A stretch of 21,352 nt of DNA from JAJTFW01 sp031411335 (lineage in GTDB: Bacteria; Bacteroidota; Bacteroidia; AKYH767-A; OLB10): contig JANOAX010000088.1 of assembly GCA_031411335.1 (NCBI GenBank), forward strand, positions 1 through 21,352, given 5' to 3'. The notes below the pieces were generated by a model, which had not been told where the DNA came from, ran no database searches, and was given only the letters and a program-made list of their open reading frames with translations. A program made the position numbers and the translations under genes. Numbering within the stretch: position 1 is the stretch's first letter; each line of letters begins with the position of its first letter. This document shows, in pieces, positions 15,858-21,352 of this stretch.

Positions 15858-18800
15858 ATGGAGTATAATTTCAGAGAAATAGAAGACAAGTGGCAGCGTT
15901 ATTGGCGTGAGAATAAATCGTATAAAAGCGAAATTGTTAGCGGCAAGAAGAAGTATTATGTGTTGGATATGTTCCCTTACCCAAGTGGTGCGGGACTTCA
16001 TGTAGGACATCCATTAGGTTATATTGCGTCTGATATTGTTTCGCGTTATAAAAAACTGAGAGGTTTTAATGTATTACATCCGATGGGATATGATGCTTTC
16101 GGATTGCCCGCAGAGCAATACGCCATTCAAACAGGTCAACATCCAAAAATTACTACCGAACAAAATATTGCGCGTTATCGTGAACAACTCGATCGTATTG
16201 GATTTTGTTTTGATTGGTCAAGAGAGATTCGTACATGCGAACCTGAATATTATAAGTGGACGCAATGGGTCTTTATTAAATTGTTCAATTCATGGTTTAA
16301 TTGCGCGACGAAGAAGGCAGAATCGATCGATGAATTAATTGCTGTTTTCAGTACAAAAGGATTCAATTGTTCCGAACCTCAATATTTAACTGGTGATATC
16401 GAAAAGGCGGTAGCTCCTTTTTCTTCCGATGAATGGAATGCCAAATCGGAAATGGAAAAGTCAGATATTTTATTGAATTTCCGTTTAGCTTATTTGAGTA
16501 ATGCTATGGTGAATTGGTGTCCAGCTTTGGGTACTGTTCTCGCGAATGACGAAGTAAAAGACGGTGTCTCCGAGCGTGGAGGATTTCCCGTGGAAAAAAA
16601 AATAATGAAGCAGTGGAGTTTACGTATCACTGCATATGCCGATCGTTTGCTTACTGATTTAGATGAGTTGGATTGGCCAGATTCAGTGAAAGAAGCACAA
16701 CGCAATTGGATTGGAAAATCAGAAGGGACAAGTATTCGATTTGAAGTAATTCCCAATGAAGAAAGTAATGATCAAGCTGATCAAAACTCGATTTATAATG
16801 CGGCATCTCCAGACACTAAAGAGCTGAAAGATCATCGATATTCTGATCCAAAATCCTATTCTCATTTAAAGAAATTTTCTAGAGAGAATAAATTAAATCC
16901 AACAGAAGCTGAAGAAGTTTTGTGGGAAGCGTTACGTCGAACTTCATTAGGTTTTAAATTTCGTAGACAGTATCCAATCAGTAAGTATATTCCTGATTTT
17001 GTTTGTTTGGATCCAAAACTAGTTATCGAAGTTGATGGCGGAATTCATATGGAATTTAGTCAAAGAGAAAATGATGCAAATAAAAATGCGGAATTGAATT
17101 TCTATGGCTTTGAAGTATTAAGATTTAAAAATGAAGAGATATTAGACGATATTGAAAATGTATTAATAGTAATTTCTAATCGTCTTAATGAACTAAAAAA
17201 TAATTCCCCCTCGCCTTTGGAGAGGGGGTTAGGGGGAGAGGCTAGTACTTTAGAAAGTCGAGATTTTTCTAGTGAAAGTACGGAGCAAAATTCTTCGGAT
17301 TTTAAGAATGACAGTTCGCATAAAGTTCAAGCCTCTCCCCAACCCTCTCCAGCGGAGAGGGAGCTAGTTGGTGATTCTAATCCACGTATAAGTCAAAGTT
17401 TATCGGATTTTAAAAATGACAGTTCTCATTCAAATCCCCCCTCGCCTTTGGAGAGGGGGCTAGGGGGAGAGGCTAGTACATTAGGAAATCGAGAAACTCT
17501 TTACATCGAAGTCTTCACCACCCGACCCGATACTGTTTTTGGAGTTTCTTTTGTTGCATTGGCACCTGAGCACGATTTAGTAAATATCATAACGTCGGCG
17601 GAGTACCGAAGTGCGGTTCAAGAATATGTTGAAGCATCTTCAAAAAAATCGGAACGCGAACGTCAAACAGAAGTGAAAAAAGTGAGTGGACAATTTACCG
17701 GGGCTTACGTCGCTCACCCTTTCACAGGCGCAAAAATTCCAGTTTGGATCGGCGAATATGTGTTGGTTGGATATGGAACAGGAGCTGTAATGGCTGTACC
17801 TGGACATGATCAAAGAGATTATTTGTTTGCAAAACATTTTAATTTACCCATACAAGAAGTGGTAAGTGGAGGTGATTTAGCACAAGAAGCTTATGTTGCC
17901 AAGGAAGGTGTTTTGGTAAATTCTGATTTCTTAAATGGTCTCGATGTAAAAGCCGCCGTGAAGAAAGCCATCGGTGAAATTGAAAAAAGAGGAATTGGAA
18001 AAGGTCAAGTGAATTATCGTTTACGTGATGCTGCTTTTGGTCGACAACGATATTGGGGTGAACCCATCCCCATTTTTTATGAAGATGGAATCCCAAAAAC
18101 AATTTCGGAAACTGACCTTCCATTAGTCCTACCAGAAATTGATAAGTTTCAACCCACCGAAAGTGGAGAACCACCGTTAGCAAGAGCTGCAGACTGGAAG
18201 TATAAGGGAAAATTTAATTATGAAACGACAACGATGCCAGGATGGGCAGGTTCGAGTTGGTACTTTTTACGCTATATGGATTCCAATAATGAAAAGGAAT
18301 TTGTATCGAAAGAAGCAGTAAATTATTGGCAACAAGTAGATTTCTACTTGGGTGGAGCTGAACATGCAACTGGACATTTATTGTATGTGCGTTTTTGGAC
18401 AAAATTTTTGTATGACTTAAATCTTATTCCTTGTAAAGAACCCGCAAAGAAGTTGATCAATCAGGGAATGATTCAAGGAGTGAGTGCATTTGTTTATAGA
18501 ATTAATGGTTCCAATAAGTTTGTTTCAGAGGGATTAAAAAATCAATATGAAACTACCGCTTTGCATGTAGATATTAGTATCGCACCAAATCATATTCTTG
18601 ATACTGAGAAGTTCAAGTTGTGGCGAGAAGATTTTAAGAATGCTGAATTTATTCTAGAAGGAGATCAATACAAGTGTGGAGCTGAAGTCGAAAAAATGTC
18701 GAAGAGCAAATACAATGTCGTTAATCCAGATGATATTATCGAAGAATACGGAGCGGATACATTGCGTTTGTATGAGATGTTCTTAGGTCCTTTAGAACAA

Positions 18801-19373
18801 AGTAAACCATGGAGTACACAAGGAATTAGCGGCGTTCACAATTTCTTGCGTCGTGCTTGGCGGTTGTTTCAAATAGAAAATGGAGCATGCAAGTTAAGTG
18901 ATGAAACTCCTTCTGCTGCTGAATTAAAAGTATTGCATAAAACCATCAAGAAAGTAGAGGAAGATGTGGAACGATTTTCTTTCAACACCACGATCAGTGC
19001 ATTCATGATTTGTTTGAATGAGTTAAGTGATTTGAAATGTAATAAGAGACAAATTCTTGAGCCTTTCACCATACTTCTTTCACCTTATGCACCACATTTT
19101 GCAGAGGAGTTATGGAGTTTGTTAGGCCATAAAGAAAGTATTACCAAAGCAAGTTTTCCAATATGGAAGGAAGAGTATTTGGTTGAGAATGAGTTTGAAT
19201 ATCCTATTTCCATCAATGGAAAAGTGAAGTTTAAAATTAACTTGTCTTTGCAATTAAGTAAAGAAGAAGTGGAAAAGAATGTAATGAGTTCAGAAGAGTT
19301 GGGAAAGTTTATGCAGGGAACTCCAAAGAAAATAATTGTTGTCCCCGGCCGAATCGTAAATATCGTAGTTTAA
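15858..19373 (+). CDS. leuS: Leucyl-tRNA synthetase with an in-frame DUF559 nuclease-domain insertion
   Basis: It encodes 1171 residues, against about 920-950 for typical Bacteroidota LeuRS. The class I motifs are intact: HVGH (48-51) and KMSKS (946-950). The CP1 editing domain keeps its threonine-rich TTRPDTVFG (554-562) and the GTGAVMAVPGHD motif with Asp651. A long leucine-specific insert precedes KMSKS, as usual in the phylum, and the C-terminus ends normally (KKIIVVPGRIVNIVV). Between FEV (to 297) and LYIEVF (from 548) lie about 250 extra residues: a DUF559-type domain (about 335-446), then a linker containing three translated repeats. The insertion falls at the start of the editing domain, where a strand pair connects to the core. 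It charges tRNA-Leu; activity is inferred from intact motifs. It is followed by scpB after 68 bases. Confidence 0.95.
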   Translation: MEYNFREIEDKWQRYWRENKSYKSEIVSGKKKYYVLDMFPYPSGAGLHVGHPLGYIASDIVSRYKKLRGFNVLHPMGYDAFGLPAEQYAIQTGQHPKITTEQNIARYREQLDRIGFCFDWSREIRTCEPEYYKWTQWVFIKLFNSWFNCATKKAESIDELIAVFSTKGFNCSEPQYLTGDIEKAVAPFSSDEWNAKSEMEKSDILLNFRLAYLSNAMVNWCPALGTVLANDEVKDGVSERGGFPVEKKIMKQWSLRITAYADRLLTDLDELDWPDSVKEAQRNWIGKSEGTSIRFEVIPNEESNDQADQNSIYNAASPDTKELKDHRYSDPKSYSHLKKFSRENKLNPTEAEEVLWEALRRTSLGFKFRRQYPISKYIPDFVCLDPKLVIEVDGGIHMEFSQRENDANKNAELNFYGFEVLRFKNEEILDDIENVLIVISNRLNELKNNSPSPLERGLGGEASTLESRDFSSESTEQNSSDFKNDSSHKVQASPQPSPAERELVGDSNPRISQSLSDFKNDSSHSNPPSPLERGLGGEASTLGNRETLYIEVFTTRPDTVFGVSFVALAPEHDLVNIITSAEYRSAVQEYVEASSKKSERERQTEVKKVSGQFTGAYVAHPFTGAKIPVWIGEYVLVGYGTGAVMAVPGHDQRDYLFAKHFNLPIQEVVSGGDLAQEAYVAKEGVLVNSDFLNGLDVKAAVKKAIGEIEKRGIGKGQVNYRLRDAAFGRQRYWGEPIPIFYEDGIPKTISETDLPLVLPEIDKFQPTESGEPPLARAADWKYKGKFNYETTTMPGWAGSSWYFLRYMDSNNEKEFVSKEAVNYWQQVDFYLGGAEHATGHLLYVRFWTKFLYDLNLIPCKEPAKKLINQGMIQGVSAFVYRINGSNKFVSEGLKNQYETTALHVDISIAPNHILDTEKFKLWREDFKNAEFILEGDQYKCGAEVEKMSKSKYNVVNPDDIIEEYGADTLRLYEMFLGPLEQSKPWSTQGISGVHNFLRRAWRLFQIENGACKLSDETPSAAELKVLHKTIKKVEEDVERFSFNTTISAFMICLNELSDLKCNKRQILEPFTILLSPYAPHFAEELWSLLGHKESITKASFPIWKEEYLVENEFEYPISINGKVKFKINLSLQLSKEEVEKNVMSSEELGKFMQGTPKKIIVVPGRIVNIVV
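17206..17263 (+). repeat. GC-rich hairpin repeat in leuS, copy 1 (direct)
   Basis: 58 bases matching copy 3 (17437-17494) at 54 positions, exactly 231 bases (77 codons) apart. Its core, CCCCCTC-GCCTTTG-GAGAGGGGG, can fold into a hairpin. It translates to SPSPLERGLGGEASTL. Confidence 0.85.
17295..17321 (+). repeat. 27-base spacer repeat in leuS, copy 1
   Basis: Matches 17403-17429 at 25 of 27 positions, 108 bases (36 codons) apart. Both copies encode SDFKNDSSH, so the linker grew by duplication of a larger unit. Confidence 0.8.
17329..17373 (-). repeat. GC-rich hairpin repeat in leuS, copy 2 (inverted)
   Basis: The reverse complement of this stretch resembles copies 1 and 3: CTCTCCGCTGGAGAGGGTTG, then GGAGAGGCT. 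It is more diverged than they are. It is read in frame as SPQPSPAERELVGD. Confidence 0.7.
17403..17429 (+). repeat. 27-base spacer repeat in leuS, copy 2
   Basis: Partner of 17295-17321; encodes the second SDFKNDSSH. Confidence 0.8.
17437..17494 (+). repeat. GC-rich hairpin repeat in leuS, copy 3 (direct)
   Basis: Partner of 17206-17263 (54/58). It ends four bases before LeuRS similarity resumes at codon 548, so it forms the right edge of the insertion. Confidence 0.85.
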
Positions 19374-19376
19374 GTT

Positions 19377-19424
19377 TTTTCTGTCAGAGGTAACCCATCT
19401 TACAGAAAATTTATTGATCAATAA
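19377..19424. repeat. Inverted repeats between leuS and scpB
   Basis: TTTTCTGT (19377-19384) pairs with ACAGAAAA (19402-19409) across 17 bases. Immediately after it, 19411-19424 is a perfect 14-base palindrome (TTATTGATCAATAA). The palindrome ends 17 bases before the scpB start. It could be a regulator site or weak terminator; neither is proven. Confidence 0.45.
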
Positions 19425-19441
19425 AATAAAAAAAGAATAGC

Positions 19442-20173
19442 ATGCAATTATTATTACAACATATCGAAGCGCTCATCTTTGCATCAGAGCAACCCATCAC
19501 AGGTGATGAAGTTTTATCTTGTCTAAAAACGGTTTATGGATGGGAGCTAAAGAAAGAACAATTTCAAAGTTTAATTTCTGAATTGAAGGAGAAATACGCT
19601 TCAGAAGATCATTCGTTCGAATTAATTGAGATTGCAGATGGTTTTCAATTTCTCACGAAGAAAGAATATCATCATGTAGTAAATACGTTGTTGCAGATTA
19701 AAGCAAAGAAGAGATTGAGTACAGCAGCATTGGAAACACTCTCTATTATTGCCTATAAGCAACCGATTTCTAAATCGGAAATTGAACATATTCGTGGTGT
19801 AAATTGTGATTATAGTATTCAAAAATTACTAGAGAAAGAATTAATTATCATTTCTGGAAAGGGAGATGGACCAGGAAAACCGCTTCTTTATTCGACAAGC
19901 AAGAACTTTATGGACCACTTTGGATTGCGTTCGGTGAAGGATCTGCCACAGTTAAAAGAGCTCCATATAGCTGATAATGAGATTGGAAACCCAAGTGATT
20001 TGTCAGATCCTATCGATGTACCGGTCGACCTAGAGCCAGGAGCTTTAATTGAAGAAGTAGACGAAAATGGAGAATTTGTCGTTGAAGGTAGTGTAGACCC
20101 ACAAGCTGCCATGGGAAACTTGGAACAAGATTTGATTGACGACGAAGATCAACCCGAATCGAAAGAAGAATGA
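19442..20173 (+). CDS. scpB: Segregation and condensation protein B
   Basis: It encodes 243 residues. Two winged-helix domains typical of ScpB cover residues about 1-165: QHIEALIFASEQPIT at the start, the TAALETLSIIAYKQPISKSEIEHIRGV signature (split by a helix-turn-helix), and GRGD-like SGKGDGPGKPLLYSTSKNFMDHFGL. The remaining 75 residues are acidic and disordered, ending in a Glu/Asp-rich tail. With ScpA and Smc it forms the condensin complex that compacts and segregates the chromosome. Neither partner gene is in the window. The ATG at 19442 is 68 bases after leuS. The stop overlaps the next start (ATGA), so the two downstream genes are coupled. Confidence 0.94.
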   Translation: MQLLLQHIEALIFASEQPITGDEVLSCLKTVYGWELKKEQFQSLISELKEKYASEDHSFELIEIADGFQFLTKKEYHHVVNTLLQIKAKKRLSTAALETLSIIAYKQPISKSEIEHIRGVNCDYSIQKLLEKELIIISGKGDGPGKPLLYSTSKNFMDHFGLRSVKDLPQLKELHIADNEIGNPSDLSDPIDVPVDLEPGALIEEVDENGEFVVEGSVDPQAAMGNLEQDLIDDEDQPESKEE

Positions 20174-20949
20174 AAAAGATAATTTATATTGTCGTATTGA
20201 GTATTGCGCATTCATTTACCCTGAATGCGCAAGCTTTGTTAGCTCGAGTTCAAAACAATGCATTTAGTACCAGTGAAGTTTTAGAATACCGTATTCACTA
20301 CGGATTCATTGATGCTGGAACTGCGAAATTAGAAGTAGATCCTAACTTAAAAAATATTGGAGGTCGTACTTGTTATCGAGTGGTGGGTTCTGGAAAATCA
20401 ACCGGAGCATTTAATTGGTTTTTTAAAGTTAAGGATCATTATGAAAGTTACATTGATACACAAACCATCGTTCCGTGGTTGTTTATTCGTGATATTCAGG
20501 AAGGCGGCTATAAGAAGAAACAGAATGTAAAGTTTAATCATTCAAAACGCACTGCAACCAGTGAAAAGAAAACAATTAAAACTCCAGAAAGAATTCAGGA
20601 TTTAATTTCTGCATTTTACTTTGCACGCACCTTGGATTTTACAAATATTGCAGTGGGGGATACTTTTAATATTAATTGTTATCTCGATGATGAAACTTTT
20701 CCCATGGCAATTAAATTCGTAGGAAGAGAAAAAATTAAAACGCGTCTCGGTACATTCAGTTGCTTAATGTTTAGACCTTATTTATTAGAAGGACGTGTTT
20801 TTAAAGAGAAGGAAGGAATGACCATTTGGTTGACTGACGATAAAAATAGAATTCCCATTCGAGCTCAAGCCGATATTTTAGTGGGATCAATTAAGATGGA
20901 TATTACCAGTTTTTCTGGATTATCCAACCCTGTCGCCCTCGCTAAGTAA
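20170..20949 (+). CDS. Exported DUF3108 protein
   Basis: It encodes 259 residues. A signal peptide covers about 1-21 (KKIIYIVVLSIAHSFTLNAQ). The mature protein matches DUF3108 throughout: EYRIHYGFIDAGTAKLEV, CYRVVGSGKSTG, KVKDHYESYID, FRPYLLEGRVFKEKEGMTIWLTDD and NRIPIRAQADILVGSIKMDI. The fold is a beta-rich, probably periplasmic or outer-membrane-associated barrel or sandwich of unknown function. Its ATG overlaps the scpB stop by four bases (ATGA), suggesting translational coupling, although a functional link to chromosome segregation is not evident. It converges on asd with only 5 bases between the stop codons, and no terminator is seen there. Confidence 0.88.
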   Translation: MKKIIYIVVLSIAHSFTLNAQALLARVQNNAFSTSEVLEYRIHYGFIDAGTAKLEVDPNLKNIGGRTCYRVVGSGKSTGAFNWFFKVKDHYESYIDTQTIVPWLFIRDIQEGGYKKKQNVKFNHSKRTATSEKKTIKTPERIQDLISAFYFARTLDFTNIAVGDTFNINCYLDDETFPMAIKFVGREKIKTRLGTFSCLMFRPYLLEGRVFKEKEGMTIWLTDDKNRIPIRAQADILVGSIKMDITSFSGLSNPVALAK

Positions 20950-20954
20950 AGAGC

Positions 20955-21352
20955 TTAACCGATTAAATTCTTTCTCAAAAGTACTTCTGCAATTTGAATA
21001 GCATTGGTTGCTGCTCCTTTTCGAAGGTTATCGGACACAACCCAACAGTTTAGCGTGTTCGCTTGTGTTTCATCGCGACGCAATCTGCCAACAAATACTT
21101 CATCGTGTCCTGCTGCATACAATGGCATCGGATAAAGTGCTTTGCTTGGATCGTCCTGTACAATAATTCCAGATGAGTTTGCCAAAAGATTACGCAGTTC
21201 ATCCAAATCAAAATCGTTTTCAAATTCAATATTTACACTTTCTGAATGTCCACCAACAACGGGAACTCGAACTGTTGTAGCTGTTAAGCGTATGGAATCA
21301 TCACCCATAATTTTACAAGTTTCATTTACCATCTTCATTTCTTCTTTCGTGT
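20955..21352 (-). CDS. asd: Aspartate-semialdehyde dehydrogenase, C-terminal part (gene runs off the right edge)
   Basis: About 132 codons are visible. The frame continues through the window edge (TKEEMKMVNETCKIMGDD), so the start lies outside, and the ATG at 21338 is internal. Family motifs: TATTVRVPVVGGHSESVNIE, containing the active-site His of the substrate pocket, then DEVFVGRLRRDE and the C-terminal WVVSDNLRKGAATNAIQIAE. The catalytic Cys and NADP-binding domain are beyond the edge. The enzyme reduces aspartyl phosphate to aspartate semialdehyde, on the route to lysine, diaminopimelate, threonine and methionine. It is convergent with the DUF3108 gene. Confidence 0.95.
   Translation of the reverse strand, partial: TKEEMKMVNETCKIMGDDSIRLTATTVRVPVVGGHSESVNIEFENDFDLDELRNLLANSSGIIVQDDPSKALYPMPLYAAGHDEVFVGRLRRDETQANTLNCWVVSDNLRKGAATNAIQIAEVLLRKNLIG

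Larger units (their letters stand above)
16749..17498 (+). mobile_element. In-frame insertion in leuS: DUF559 (Vsr-like) endonuclease domain plus repeat linker
   Basis: This segment covers leuS residues about 298-547. Residues about 335-446 match DUF559: NPTEAEEVLWEALRR (Glu352), FKFRRQYPISKYIPDF (Asp380), LVIEVDGGIH (Glu391, Asp393) and FYGFEVLRFKNEEI. The PD-(D/E)XK-type acidic residues all look intact, so it may be a working nuclease. The stretch before it (298-334) is polar and low in complexity. The stretch after it (447-547) is Ser/Asn-rich and contains three copies of a GC-rich repeat. No intein splicing motifs are seen: there is no Cys/Ser start, no HN end, and no Hint blocks. So it is probably retained in the mature protein. 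The boundaries are estimated from where LeuRS similarity stops and resumes. Confidence 0.8.

Noticed and set aside
17206..17494. CRISPR array
   Set aside because: Only three copies, one of them inverted and diverged, with spacers that are themselves repeated and the whole stretch coding in frame.
16749..17498. Intein in leuS
   Set aside because: No Cys/Ser at the upstream junction, no His-Asn end and no Hint-domain blocks. The nuclease is of the DUF559 type, not LAGLIDADG or HNH.
17839..18183. 114-codon ORF antisense to leuS
   Set aside because: His/Leu/Trp-rich composition typical of a reverse-frame shadow of leuS.

Overview
The window is low-GC DNA from a member of the Bacteroidota. Two predicted secreted proteins end in type IX secretion (T9SS) type A sorting domains. 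Several intergenic regions carry TAnnTTTG-like -7 boxes. The gene order ftsX-DUF3098-uppP-truB and the MEP-pathway gene ispD also fit that phylum. I cannot place it to genus from sequence alone. Nearly all of the window is coding, and no tRNA, rRNA or CRISPR array was seen.

Layout. Positions 1-6775 (+) hold two adjacent T9SS cargo genes. The first is a very large modular surface protein that runs off the left edge and is cut by a single in-frame TAG at 2040-2042. The second is a secreted protein with a probable beta-propeller. Positions 7048-8223 (+) encode an amidohydrolase of the ATZ/TRZ type. A 520-base gap rich in dispersed-repeat sequence follows. It ends with a near-copy of the amidohydrolase 3' end. 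Positions 8744-15749 (-) run as a series of housekeeping transcription units: ftsX, DUF3098, uppP and truB (cell division and envelope lipid carrier, plus tRNA pseudouridine-55); queA and ispD (queuosine and isoprenoid synthesis); and a D,D-carboxypeptidase with two LysM domains, followed by a DUF4468 protein. Positions 15858-20949 (+) hold leuS, scpB and a DUF3108 protein. The right edge (-) is the C-terminal part of aspartate-semialdehyde dehydrogenase.

The most unusual feature is leuS. Its reading frame carries an in-frame insert of about 250 codons at the edge of the editing domain. The insert encodes an apparently complete DUF559 (Vsr-like, PD-(D/E)XK-type) nuclease domain, followed by three copies of a GC-rich hairpin repeat (direct, inverted, direct), all translated in frame. 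The catalytic and editing motifs of the synthetase are intact on both sides. This looks like a selfish or repeat-associated nuclease module tolerated inside an essential enzyme. The second unusual feature is the isolated amber codon inside an otherwise clean giant secreted-protein gene. The third is the repeat-filled gap bounded by duplicated gene-end sequence.
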